A stretch of DNA of 13,437 nt from an uncultured Eubacteriales bacterium (GTDB lineage: Bacteria > Bacillota > Clostridia > Peptostreptococcales > Anaerovoracaceae), in contig UQMQ01000063.1 in assembly GCA_900542245.1 (NCBI GenBank), positions 1 through 13,437 on the forward strand, read 5' to 3'. How positions within the stretch are numbered: position 1 is the stretch's first letter; every line of letters starts with the position of its first letter. A model generated the notes under the pieces. The model was not told the origin of the DNA. It was given only the letters and a program-made list of their open reading frames with translations, and did no database searches. A program made the translations under genes and the position numbers. This document shows positions 1 to 7,249 of this stretch, piece by piece.

Positions 1-107
1 AACCTGAGATAATACTTGTTCCAACTCTATATATTTAAGAGGTTTCTGAATATAATTATATGCATGCACAGAAAAGCTCCGTCCCATATGTCCCGGGTAA
101 TTGCTTA

Positions 108-130
108 CAAAAATGATAATTGCATTTTTG
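108..130. repeat. Inverted repeat, 8-bp arms
   Basis: CAAAAATG (108-115) and CATTTTTG (123-130) are perfect reverse complements separated by 7 bases. The hairpin is AT-rich and weak, with only scattered T residues after it, so it could be a protein binding site or a poor terminator for a gene beyond the left edge. Its role is unknown. Confidence 0.4.
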
Positions 131-251
131 TCGTATCTTTTGTCCTGTTTCCCCGAGAAAACATTTTGTTCGGCCTTTTTTGCGCGCGGTTTGTGATATT
201 GTCTATTCTCATCTCTCGCGGAATTTCAACGGTTCTGCATGCCCGTATCAC

Positions 252-273
252 AGATGCAAATATTTTTGCATCT
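252..273. repeat. Inverted repeat, 9-bp arms, upstream of arsR-type gene
   Basis: AGATGCAAA (252-260) and TTTGCATCT (265-273) are perfect reverse complements around a 4-base loop (TATT). It ends about 60 bases before the -35 box of the promoter at 335-363. That distance is long for a classical ArsR operator, which normally overlaps the promoter, but it could be an upstream binding site. No T-tract follows on either strand, which argues against a terminator. Confidence 0.45.
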
Positions 274-334
274 CGATAGATACGATCATTCCACGTAAGA
301 GAGGCTTTCCTGTCTGGCTTCCCTCAGGAAACAC

Positions 335-363
335 TTGAAAATCAGCGCGTTTTCTGTCATAAT
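335..363 (+). promoter_or_regulatory. Sigma-A-type promoter for the ArsR-family gene
   Basis: A -35 box TTGAAA (335-340) and a -10 box CATAAT (358-363) are separated by exactly 17 bases. The predicted transcript start near 370 supports translation from the ATG at 400 and rules against the GTG at 370. Confidence 0.65.
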
Positions 364-399
364 ATTGGGGTGGCTTCTGCCAAAGAAAGGACGATAACG

Positions 400-723
400 A
401 TGAGAATCAGAAAAGAACAAGAGGATATGCAGGATGCGGAGATCTCGTTGATCGCGACAGTTTCCGATGCGCTGGCACACCCGGCACGAATCCACATGTT
501 TCGCTATATCATGCAGGCTAACCGCGCGATGGTGGCAGTCTGCAACAAAGACCTTGTCGAACACTTTGACTACGCACAGGCGACCGTTTCGCAGCATATG
601 AAAAAGCTGGTGGACTCCGGTCTCGTAGAAATCAAAAAGAAAGATAAATTTTCCTATTATTATGTGAATTTAGGCATGCTGATGCAGTATCTCAACGCCA
701 CGAAGAAGTTCTCAGTCCAGTAG
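400..723 (+). CDS. ArsR/SmtB-family winged-helix transcriptional regulator
   Basis: A 107-residue protein of the size and layout of ArsR-family dimeric repressors. After a short N-terminal helix come a conserved segment with SDALAHPARIHMF (residues 22-34), the recognition helix around AQATVSQHMKKL (59-70), and a beta wing ending in FSYYYVN (84-90). The usual metal-binding CxC motif is absent and only one cysteine (Cys48) is seen, so it is probably not a classical arsenic or cadmium/zinc sensor; its ligand is unknown. The ATG at 400 is preceded by an AGAAAGGA ribosome binding site 8 bases upstream. An in-frame GTG at 370 coincides with the predicted transcript start and is rejected. The gene is monocistronic, convergent with the ATP synthase operon and followed by a strong hairpin. 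Autoregulation is typical of the family but not shown here. Confidence 0.85.
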   Translation: MRIRKEQEDMQDAEISLIATVSDALAHPARIHMFRYIMQANRAMVAVCNKDLVEHFDYAQATVSQHMKKLVDSGLVEIKKKDKFSYYYVNLGMLMQYLNATKKFSVQ

Positions 724-739
724 GCTGCATGGCGGATCA

Positions 740-801
740 AAAGCAAACCCGCTTCAGCGAGAGTCCGATGATTCCGGCTCCCGCTGAAGCGGGTTTGCTT
801 T
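740..801. terminator. Bidirectional terminator between the ArsR gene and atpC
   Basis: Bases 740-759 and 782-801 form a perfect 20-bp inverted repeat. After one mismatch, the 22-base loop can add about five more pairs (761-765 with 776-780, one of them G-T). The arms end in AAAGCAAACC/GGTTTGCTTT, so the transcript from either side leaves a short U-rich end; on the minus strand it finishes in TTTT. It begins 28 bases after the atpC stop codon and 16 bases after the regulator's stop codon, so one hairpin serves two convergent units. Confidence 0.8.
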
Positions 802-829
802 GCCCGGTCTGTGTTTACAAAGCGATGTC

Positions 830-1171
830 TCACTCGCCCTTTGTATCCTGCCAGCGGACCTCATCCGCATAGACGATGACATCACCGTTCATATAGAGGA
901 ACCCTCCGCGGGTAAGCGCCCGCAGGAAGCCATCCTCGTCTGCGCGCACAGCGTCTGGCTCGGCAGCGCCGTCCGCGCGCAGAATCCCACGGAACCGTAT
1001 GTTCCCCTGTGCGGCAAGCAGCTTGCAGCAAGGCGCTCTGCCGCGCAGGAAGCCTTCGTAGCCGTCCTCTGTCTTCACCACCAAGCTGTCAATCATACCC
1101 TCATACAGGAGACGATCGGGCGAGATCACTTTTAAATGCATCCCCGCTGCAGGTTTAACTTTCTGTACCAT
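830..1171 (-). CDS. atpC: F1Fo ATP synthase epsilon subunit, beta-barrel domain only
   Basis: A 113-residue epsilon subunit, the central-stalk component that links gamma to the c-ring. The N-terminal barrel is recognisable: MHLKVISPDRLLYEGMIDS (from residue 11), then a degenerate form of the usual GxFGVLPGHAP motif (GYEGFLRGRAP), and a final strand pair GGFLYMNGDVIVYADEV. Family members usually have 130-140 residues, with two C-terminal helices that can inhibit ATP hydrolysis. Here the protein stops right after the barrel. Only 28 bases separate the stop from the terminator stem, so this is not a recent frameshift with the helices left in another frame. The ATG at 1171 has GAGG 6 bases upstream and overlaps atpD by 17 bases; the ATG at 1141 (103 residues) is a possible alternative start. 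Last gene of the operon. Confidence 0.88.
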   Translation of the reverse strand: MVQKVKPAAGMHLKVISPDRLLYEGMIDSLVVKTEDGYEGFLRGRAPCCKLLAAQGNIRFRGILRADGAAEPDAVRADEDGFLRALTRGGFLYMNGDVIVYADEVRWQDTKGE

Positions 1172-2555
1172 GCTGCGCCTCGTATCTTTCCACAACTTCG
1201 TCGATGCCGCCGGCCATCAGGAACAGGTTTTCAGGAATCTGATCGTGCTTGCCATCCAAAATTTCCTTAAAACCGCGAACGGTCTCTTTGCGCGGTACAT
1301 ATTTGCCCGGCGTACCGGTAAACTGCTGTGCCACACTGAACGGCTGCGAGAAGAATCTCTGGATCTTTCTCGCTCTGGCGACGGTCAGTTTATCTTCTTC
1401 AGATAATTCATCCATGCCGAGAATCGCAATAATGTCCTGCAGATCCTTGTATTTCTGCAGCACCTCCTGCACCGCCCTGGCTACCTGATAGTGCTCCTCG
1501 CCGACGATCAGCGGATCGAGGATCCTAGACGTAGATTCCAACGGGTCGACAGCCGGATAGATGCCGAGCTCGGTAATGGAACGATTGAGTACCGTAGTCG
1601 CATCCAAATGCGCAAAGGCCGTTGCCGGCGCCGGGTCCGTCAAATCATCCGCCGGCACATAAATCGCCTGTACCGATGTGATAGAGCCGTTTTTCGTCGA
1701 GGTGATCCGCTCCTGCAGTGCGCCCATTTCGGTCGCCAGCGTCGGCTGATAACCGACCGCTGACGGCATCCGTCCAAGCAGCGCAGAAACCTCCGAACCG
1801 GCCTGCGTGAAGCGAAAGATGTTATCGATAAACAGCAGCACATCCTGCCCCTCTTCATCCCGGAAATATTCCGCCATCGTCAATCCTGTCAGCGCCACGC
1901 GCATACGAGCCCCCGGCGGTTCGTTCATCTGTCCGAATACCATAGCCGTCTTTTCGATAACGCCGGATTCGATCATTTCGTTATAAAGGTCGTTGCCCTC
2001 ACGGGTCCGCTCTCCGACACCCGCAAAGACGGAGATGCCGCCATGCTCTTTGGCAATGTTGTTGATCAGCTCTTGGATCAGAACTGTCTTGCCGACACCC
2101 GCGCCGCCGAACAGACCGACCTTGCCGCCGCGGGTATACGGTGCGATCAGATCGATGACCTTGATGCCGGTTTCATAAATTTCTGATTTCGTATTCTGAT
2201 CCTCAAACGATGGTGCGGGTTTATGTATCGGGGACGTTTTGGTCGTATGGACCGGTCCTTTGTCGTCGATCGTCTGTCCCATAACATTGAAAAGTCTGCC
2301 CAGCACTTCATCACCGACCGGTACGGTAATCGGCGCACCGGTATCCAGTGCCTCCATGCCCCTGGTCAGTCCGTCTGTCGACGAGAGCGCCACACAGCGC
2401 ACCACATCATCGCCGATATGCTGTGCCACTTCTGCCATGACATCCTGCTCCCCATGCGGGATCTTGATCGCATTCAGCAGCTCCGGCAGGTTCCCCTCCT
2501 CAAATTTAATGTCGATGACCGGGCCTATAATTTGATTTATCACACCCTGACGCAT
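1155..2555 (-). CDS. atpD: F1Fo ATP synthase catalytic beta subunit
   Basis: A 466-residue catalytic subunit of F1, of normal length. Visible motifs are the Walker A loop GGAGVGKT (residues 150-157), the catalytic glutamate in GERTREG (Glu182), the Walker B strand LLFIDN (Asp244), the long ALLGRMPSAVGYQPTLATEM segment and the DELSEED loop near residue 385. Three copies alternate with three alpha subunits and make ATP from ADP and phosphate as gamma rotates. The ATG at 2555 follows an AGGAGG site 6-7 bases upstream. Spacing from atpG is 42 bases, and the 3' end overlaps atpC. Every key residue is present, so the enzyme should be active. Confidence 0.98.
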   Translation of the reverse strand: MRQGVINQIIGPVIDIKFEEGNLPELLNAIKIPHGEQDVMAEVAQHIGDDVVRCVALSSTDGLTRGMEALDTGAPITVPVGDEVLGRLFNVMGQTIDDKGPVHTTKTSPIHKPAPSFEDQNTKSEIYETGIKVIDLIAPYTRGGKVGLFGGAGVGKTVLIQELINNIAKEHGGISVFAGVGERTREGNDLYNEMIESGVIEKTAMVFGQMNEPPGARMRVALTGLTMAEYFRDEEGQDVLLFIDNIFRFTQAGSEVSALLGRMPSAVGYQPTLATEMGALQERITSTKNGSITSVQAIYVPADDLTDPAPATAFAHLDATTVLNRSITELGIYPAVDPLESTSRILDPLIVGEEHYQVARAVQEVLQKYKDLQDIIAILGMDELSEEDKLTVARARKIQRFFSQPFSVAQQFTGTPGKYVPRKETVRGFKEILDGKHDQIPENLFLMAGGIDEVVERYEAQHGTES

Positions 2556-2597
2556 ATGTTTACCTCCTGTTTCTGCCTTTCTCTATTTTGCCGACCT

Positions 2598-3479
2598 CTA
2601 TTTTTGTGTTTCTGCGCCCGAAACAATCTCGATCAGCTCGTCCGTGATCTCCGCCTGCCGCATGCGGTTATAGGACAGAGACAGGCTGCTTAAGATCTCC
2701 CGCGCGTTGTCGGTCGCGCTCTCCATCGCGGTACGTCTTGCCGCATGTTCGCAGACCGCCGACTCAATGACCGCTTTGAACAGGGTCAGTTCAAAGTATT
2801 TTGGCAGCATGTAAGCTGCCACTGCTTCTTTGGACGGCGCATATTCGACTTCTGTCTGCAGTGCCGTCTTTCCTTCTGCTTCCCCGGTTTTCGCAGGCTC
2901 TATCGGCAGCAGCTGTTTGACCACCGGCTCCTGCCGCAGGGAATTGATATATGCCGTTGTGATCAGCAGCACCTTGTCGAGCTTGTGGCTCTGATAGTCC
3001 GCAAGGATCGGCGTCGAGATGGCTTCGATTTCCGAGAAAGCGATTTTTTCCGGTGCGCCGTCAAAGCTGCCGGCGATCGCATAATCTGCATGCGCGAAGA
3101 AGTCCCCGCCGCGGCTGCCGATGCAGAATACACGGACCTTTTCTTTTTCGTAGGGCTCCAGCGCCTGCCCGGCAGTTTTCATCAAGCTGCTGTTAAAGCC
3201 GCCGCACAAGCCTCTGCTGCTGGAAATCACGATAGCCAGTACCCGCTCCGGACCTGCGGCTGCCTCTGCGCCGCGCCCCTCCCGGTTTACCCCGGCTCCC
3301 TCTGCCAAAATGCCCTCGATGGTATCGGACACCTCCTGCAGCTGCTGAGATTTCCTGTCGTAAAGCGCTTTGGCCCGGCGGAATTTGGCAGCAGAAACAA
3401 GCCGCATCGCATTGGTGATATGCTCGGTGCTTTCAATGCTTTTCATTCTGCGTTTCAAATCACGCATCGTTTCAGCCAT
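2598..3479 (-). CDS. atpG: F1Fo ATP synthase gamma subunit (rotor shaft)
   Basis: A 293-residue gamma subunit, which forms the asymmetric shaft turning inside the alpha3beta3 ring. Both terminal coiled-coil helices are clear: the N-terminal MRDLKRRMKSIESTEHITNA with MRLVSAAKFRRAK, and the C-terminal ATDNAREILSSLSLSYNRMR followed by AEITDELIEIVSGAE. The middle Rossmann-like region contains ISSSRGLCGGFNSS. The start overlaps the end of atpA by 8 bases (ATGGCTGA), a layout that favours translational coupling; a GAGGCG site lies within the atpA end. Length is normal for the family. Confidence 0.97.
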   Translation of the reverse strand: MAETMRDLKRRMKSIESTEHITNAMRLVSAAKFRRAKALYDRKSQQLQEVSDTIEGILAEGAGVNREGRGAEAAAGPERVLAIVISSSRGLCGGFNSSLMKTAGQALEPYEKEKVRVFCIGSRGGDFFAHADYAIAGSFDGAPEKIAFSEIEAISTPILADYQSHKLDKVLLITTAYINSLRQEPVVKQLLPIEPAKTGEAEGKTALQTEVEYAPSKEAVAAYMLPKYFELTLFKAVIESAVCEHAARRTAMESATDNAREILSSLSLSYNRMRQAEITDELIEIVSGAETQK

Positions 3480-4983
3480 GATATTTCGCCTCTTTTAATT
3501 TTGTGATACCTTCGATCAACAGTTTTTCGGTTTCTGCATCCAGCTTGCCGCTCTGACGAATCCTTTCGCCGACTTCCGGGTACTGACTGTGCATATAGTC
3601 TAAGAGCGCCGTCTCAAAGGCATGGATTTCCACAGGTGGAATATCCTCCATGTACCGATGAGATGCTGCATAGATGCTGATGATCTGATCCTCAACCGCC
3701 ATCGGGTGATATTGTCTTTGTTTCAGGATCTCCATCAATACCTTGCCGTGATCCAGACGCGCCTTGGTATCCTTATCGATATCCGAACCAAACTGCGAGA
3801 AAGTCGCGAGCTCCCGATATTGCGCCAGTTCCAGCTTCAGCTTGCCGGAAACCTGCTTCATCGCTTTGGTCTGTGCGTTGCCGCCGACACGAGATACCGA
3901 AATACCGACATTGACAGCCGGGCGCTGTCCGGTAAAGAACAGCTCCGACTCCAGGAAAATCTGTCCGTCTGTGATGGATATCACGTTGGTCGGGATATAG
4001 GCGGATACGTCACCGGCCTGTGTTTCGATGATCGGCAGCGCGGTGATCGAACCGCCGCCTAGATCGTCGCTGAGCTTCGCTGCTCTTTCCAATAATCTGC
4101 TGTGCAGATAAAATACGTCACCCGGATACGCTTCTCTTCCCGGCGGTCTTCTGAGCAGCAGGGACATCGTCCGGTACGCTACCGCGTGCTTGGACAGGTC
4201 ATCGTAAACAATGAGTACATCCTTGCCTTGATACATGAAGTATTCTGCCATCGCGCAGCCCGCGTAAGGCGCAATATACTGCAGCGACGCAACATCACTG
4301 GCGGTCGCGGAAACAACGATCGTGTACTGCATCGCTTCGCGTTCCTCCAAGGTCTGCACCAGCTGTGCAATCGTGGATTTTTTCTGACCGATCGCAACAT
4401 AGATGCAGATGACATCCTTGCCTTTTTGGTTGAGAATCGTATCAACTGCAATCGCGGTTTTACCCGTCTGGCGGTCACCGATGATGAGCTCTCTCTGCCC
4501 TTTGCCGATCGGCATCATGGTGTCGATCGCCTTGATCCCGGTTTGCAGCGGTTCATTGACAGACTTGCGCATCAATACGCCGGGCGCTCCATATTCAATC
4601 GGGCGTTTCTGTTTGGTAACAATGGGACCTTTGCCATCGATCGGCTCTCCGAGCGCATCGACAACACGACCGATCAAAGTCTCGCCAACCGGTACTTCTA
4701 CAACTTCTCCGGTCGGTTTGACAATATCTCCTTCTTTGATCTGTCGATCCGCGCCCAAAATGACCACACCGACATTGTCCTCCTCCAAATTGAGCGCCAT
4801 GCCGTGGACGCCGCTGTCAAATTCGAGCAGCTCGCCCTCCATGCAGTTGCTCAAACCATAGACTCTGGCAATGCCGTCACCGACCTGCAATACGGTACCG
4901 TAATCCAGAATCTCAAATTTACTATGATAATGCTTGATTTGTTCTTTTATGACGGAACTGATTTCTTCCGGTCTTAAATTCAT
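3472..4983 (-). CDS. atpA: F1Fo ATP synthase alpha subunit
   Basis: A 503-residue non-catalytic nucleotide-binding subunit of the F1 hexamer. Seen in order: the N-terminal MNLRPEEISSVIKEQI, which usually contacts delta; the barrel region with GDGIARVYGL; the Walker A loop GDRQTGKT (169-176); the Walker B strand DVLIVYDDLS; and the conserved VGISVSRVGG segment that carries the arginine finger reaching into the beta active site. Length is normal. The ATG at 4983 is preceded by a GGAGG-containing purine-rich site. It lies 15 bases after atpH and overlaps atpG by 8 bases, consistent with coupled expression in the operon. Confidence 0.98.
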   Translation of the reverse strand: MNLRPEEISSVIKEQIKHYHSKFEILDYGTVLQVGDGIARVYGLSNCMEGELLEFDSGVHGMALNLEEDNVGVVILGADRQIKEGDIVKPTGEVVEVPVGETLIGRVVDALGEPIDGKGPIVTKQKRPIEYGAPGVLMRKSVNEPLQTGIKAIDTMMPIGKGQRELIIGDRQTGKTAIAVDTILNQKGKDVICIYVAIGQKKSTIAQLVQTLEEREAMQYTIVVSATASDVASLQYIAPYAGCAMAEYFMYQGKDVLIVYDDLSKHAVAYRTMSLLLRRPPGREAYPGDVFYLHSRLLERAAKLSDDLGGGSITALPIIETQAGDVSAYIPTNVISITDGQIFLESELFFTGQRPAVNVGISVSRVGGNAQTKAMKQVSGKLKLELAQYRELATFSQFGSDIDKDTKARLDHGKVLMEILKQRQYHPMAVEDQIISIYAASHRYMEDIPPVEIHAFETALLDYMHSQYPEVGERIRQSGKLDAETEKLLIEGITKLKEAKYHG

Positions 4984-4998
4984 AGGGAAACCTCCCTC

Positions 4999-5538
4999 CT
5001 ACTGATTTTCTAATTCTTTACGCAAGCGTTCCAGATCGCCCTTGTAGGACTGATCGATCATTTTGCCGCCGACCTGAATCTTGATGCCGCCGATGAGGCT
5101 CTGGTCGACACGATTTTCCAGCTTGATCTGCTTGCGCAAAAGCCGGGACATTTCTGCTGAAAACTTCTGTATCTGATCCGGTGTCAGCTGAACAACACTG
5201 AAAACCTTGCCCTCGGCGATGCCTCTCTCTTCATCGTACAGCCTGATATATTGCTTGGCGATTTTCCTGATCTCTGCAGTCCTGCCTTTATCAATCAGCA
5301 CATAAACAAAGTGGATCATCTCCGGCGAAAAGCTGTCCTGCATGATATGCTTGACCGCCTCTTGCTTTTCTTTCGGGATGATCGCCGGACTGTTCAGAAA
5401 CGCTGCGAATTGTTCATATGCTTTTACAATCAGTGCAAGCTGCTTGACTTCGATGAGGATCTCTTCCTCTTTTCCGAGTTCTCTGGCTGCCTCATAAAGT
5501 GCTGTTCCGTAGGTCAACGATACGATTGATTCTGCCAT
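4999..5538 (-). CDS. atpH: F1Fo ATP synthase delta (OSCP) subunit
   Basis: A 179-residue delta subunit, which ties the top of the F1 head to the b-subunit peripheral stalk. The N-terminal helical bundle starts SLTYGTALYEAARELGKEEE. The C-terminal end has the family's ending ENRVDQSLIGGIKIQVGGKM followed by IDQSYKGDLERLRKELE. The start codon lies 25 bases inside the end of atpF, with an AGGAGG site about 14 bases upstream, so translation is probably coupled. Family length is about 175-185 residues, so it is intact. Confidence 0.96.
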   Translation of the reverse strand: MAESIVSLTYGTALYEAARELGKEEEILIEVKQLALIVKAYEQFAAFLNSPAIIPKEKQEAVKHIMQDSFSPEMIHFVYVLIDKGRTAEIRKIAKQYIRLYDEERGIAEGKVFSVVQLTPDQIQKFSAEMSRLLRKQIKLENRVDQSLIGGIKIQVGGKMIDQSYKGDLERLRKELENQ

Positions 5539-6044
5539 TTTCCGCTAGCCGCCTCCTCCAAAACCTGATCTACAAGTTCCTGCTGACTGTTTTCATCCAC
5601 TTCTTTCTGCATGATGCGTTCTGCCGTCAGGACCGCAAGCGAAGCAACCTCTTTTTTGAGCTGCACCACAGCCTTTTCTTCATCTGCCTGCATTTTTTCA
5701 TGCGCCTCCGCAATGATTTTCTGCGCCTGCTGCTTCGCGTCACCGACGATTACGTCTGCGCGCTGGTCAGCCTCTGCCTTCGCTGCTTTGATGATCGCAC
5801 GCTTTTCTGTCTCTGCATTGGCGAGCGTGGTCCGGTAGTCAGCAAGCAGTGTCTGTGCTTCTTCGTTGGCTGCTTCCGCCTGATCCAGACTTGCCTGTAC
5901 CGCTGCCTTGCGTGCCTCCATGAAATTATGTACTTTTTCAAAGAAAAAATGCTTCAAAATCAGATACAGCACCAGCACCGTAATGGCTGAAAACAGCAGA
6001 TTCCAGTTGATTTCAAGCAGACCTTGATATAACTTTACTTCCAT
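5514..6044 (-). CDS. atpF: F1Fo ATP synthase b subunit (peripheral stalk)
   Basis: A 176-residue b subunit. One membrane helix lies near the N terminus (about residues 12-34, LLFSAITVLVLYLILKHFFF). A long charged, Ala/Glu/Lys-rich helix with coiled-coil character follows to the end (KAAVQASLDQAEAANEEAQ and onward). Two copies form the stator stalk that holds delta and the F1 head against the torque of rotation. The ATG at 6044 has AAAGAAGG 8 bases upstream. The gene is 50 bases after atpE and overlaps atpH. There is a single b gene and no b' paralogue. Confidence 0.96.
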   Translation of the reverse strand: MEVKLYQGLLEINWNLLFSAITVLVLYLILKHFFFEKVHNFMEARKAAVQASLDQAEAANEEAQTLLADYRTTLANAETEKRAIIKAAKAEADQRADVIVGDAKQQAQKIIAEAHEKMQADEEKAVVQLKKEVASLAVLTAERIMQKEVDENSQQELVDQVLEEAASGKWQNQSYR

Positions 6045-6094
6045 ATCCGAAACCTTCTTTATTCTGCTTTACTTTGCATTTCTTGTTTCGCGCA

Positions 6095-6322
6095 TCAGAT
6101 CTTGCCTGCCAGCACGATAGCAATGACGAATGTCAGAACGCCGATGGTCTCCATGATCGCCATCGCGATGATCATGGAAGTACGGATGCCGCTCATAGCT
6201 TCCGGCTGTTTGCCCATGCTTTCCATTGCCTTGCTTGCCAGTATACCCTGCCCGACTGCGATACCGATAGCTGCCAATCCGATGGCAAGTCCTGCTGCGA
6301 TTGCAATAATACCTGTTGTCAT
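6095..6322 (-). CDS. atpE: F1Fo ATP synthase c subunit (rotor ring), candidate Na+-binding type
   Basis: A 75-residue hairpin of two membrane helices (about 5-30 and 48-72) joined by the polar loop SMGKQPEAMSG. Helix 1 carries the glycine-rich repeat AGLAIGLAAIGIAVGQG. The ion-carrying glutamate is Glu58 in IMETIGVL. Against the Na+-ring of Ilyobacter tartaricus, Gln32 is matched by Gln25, Glu65 by Glu58 and the Ser66 hydroxyl by Thr59, while Thr67 and Tyr70 become Ile and Leu. Hence Na+ use is possible but not proven. The start is chosen by a strong GGAGGT site 8 bases upstream; an out-of-frame ATG immediately after that site is too close to be used. The strong site suits the high copy number of c in the ring. 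Confidence 0.95.
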   Translation of the reverse strand: MTTGIIAIAAGLAIGLAAIGIAVGQGILASKAMESMGKQPEAMSGIRTSMIIAMAIMETIGVLTFVIAIVLAGKI

Positions 6323-6344
6323 TTTTTCATACCTCCTGAATTTT

Positions 6345-7076
6345 TTACGCGTGGTTCTCGTCTGCGCCGGTCATAATACCCTTTGAGAGGAAAACCATGG
6401 TCAATGTTACAAAAATATAGGTCTGGATGACCGGTTCAAATATATCGAAGAACGCGTTCAGCGGCAGGACGAATACCGCCCGCATGAACGGCACGCTCGA
6501 CACAAATGCACTCAGCCATTCCATCAAGTACATCCAAAGCTCCACGACGATCATGCCGCCGAAGATGTTGCCGAACAGACGCAGCGCCAGGGAAACCGGC
6601 AAGGTGCAGTCCTCCAGAATGTTCAGCGGAAACATAAATATGTAAGGATCGCACATATGCTTGAGCTTGCCGCGTACGCCCAGATAACGGAAGCTGCTGA
6701 TCTGAATCAGCAGGAACGTCAGCAGCGACAGGCTGAATGTGACATTGATATCTGCAGTGATCGGCCGGATCCCAAACAGCCCCAGCGAGCTTCCGATCAG
6801 GATATAGAGGAAAATCGTTCCCATATACGGCGCGAAGGTCTCCGCTTTGCTGCCGAGATTGCTCTTGGCATAATCGTAGATTTTTTCGACAATCAACTCT
6901 GCGGCAATTTGCCTTTTGGTCGTCGGAACCGTTTCCAGCCCGTGCCCCATCCAGATGCCGAGCGCCGCAATGATCACCGCGATGATGAAGCCCCAGAGGA
7001 TGCTTTCACTCAAAAAAATACTTCCGTCTCCGAAGCCGACGATGATACGCGCACCCAGCTGGTCTACATTGATCAC
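6345..7076 (-). CDS. atpB: F1Fo ATP synthase a subunit (ion channel)
   Basis: A 243-residue multi-helix membrane stator that carries the two half-channels for the coupling ion. The essential arginine is Arg166 in LALRLFGNIFGG, and the conserved glutamine of the last helix is Gln218 in FEPVIQTYIF. The preceding PLNILEDCTLPVS segment is also typical. The start is the GTG at 7076: an in-frame TGA lies directly upstream (one codon apart), and AAAGGAG is about 10 bases away. An ATG 7 bases upstream of the GTG is out of frame. First gene of the operon; no atpI-like gene is found between it and rlmH. Confidence 0.95.
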   Translation of the reverse strand: MINVDQLGARIIVGFGDGSIFLSESILWGFIIAVIIAALGIWMGHGLETVPTTKRQIAAELIVEKIYDYAKSNLGSKAETFAPYMGTIFLYILIGSSLGLFGIRPITADINVTFSLSLLTFLLIQISSFRYLGVRGKLKHMCDPYIFMFPLNILEDCTLPVSLALRLFGNIFGGMIVVELWMYLMEWLSAFVSSVPFMRAVFVLPLNAFFDIFEPVIQTYIFVTLTMVFLSKGIMTGADENHA

Positions 7077-7161
7077 ACGTCATCAACTCCTTTCCATTCC
7101 GATAGCAGCGCTATTTGGAACATTTTGCTTGGTTTGTCCAAAAAGCCCTAAAAAACAAACG

Positions 7162-7205
7162 AAAGTAACGTTTGGCAGTCTTATCGTCTTGCCAAACATT
7201 ACTTT
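7162..7205 (-). terminator. Terminator-like hairpin between rlmH and atpB
   Basis: Arms 7162-7177 and 7190-7205 match at 15 of 16 positions around a 12-base loop. On the minus strand the stem is followed by CG, TTTG and six T residues (7155-7150), as expected for an intrinsic terminator of the walJ-rlmH unit. The candidate atp promoter at 7221-7249 lies just upstream of it, so the hairpin may instead act as a leader attenuator for the atp operon. Confidence 0.6.
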
Positions 7206-7220
7206 TCACTTCCACTTGCT

Positions 7221-7249
7221 AATATAGTCCTTTCAACGAAAAAAGTCCA
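7221..7249 (-). promoter_or_regulatory. Candidate promoter for the ATP synthase operon
   Basis: On the minus strand TGGACT (7249-7244) and TATATT (7226-7221) are 17 bases apart, a fair match to sigma-A boxes. Transcription would start near 7213, about 137 bases before the atpB GTG. No better-spaced pair was found between the hairpin at 7162-7205 and atpB, although the stretch 7085-7150 has weaker TTGGAC/AAATAG-like boxes. Confidence 0.4.

Larger units (their letters stand above)
1..334. other. Gene-free leader region upstream of the ArsR-type regulator
   Basis: No reading frame here gives a protein-like translation on either strand. The longest open frame (16-279, +) is rich in F, I, C and R and has no ribosome binding site. 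The stretch is AT-rich up to about 130 and contains two small perfect inverted repeats (108-130 and 252-273), listed separately. It may hold regulatory sequence for the gene at 400 or for a gene beyond the left edge; nothing further can be supported. Confidence 0.6.

Noticed and set aside
16..279. 87-codon open frame on the plus strand at the left edge
   Set aside because: No ribosome binding site, unlikely composition and an overlapping alternative frame of equal quality. It is probably chance in an AT-rich leader.
370..399. GTG start giving a 117-residue ArsR-type protein
   Set aside because: The GTG sits at the predicted transcription start, while the ATG at 400 has a good ribosome binding site and gives the normal family length.
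2745..3506. 253-codon open frame antisense to atpG, and similar long antisense frames over atpA (4102-4977) and atpF (5499-5990)
   Set aside because: They lie entirely or almost entirely opposite well-identified ATP synthase genes, have shadow-like composition (rich in R, C, H, F) and resemble no family.
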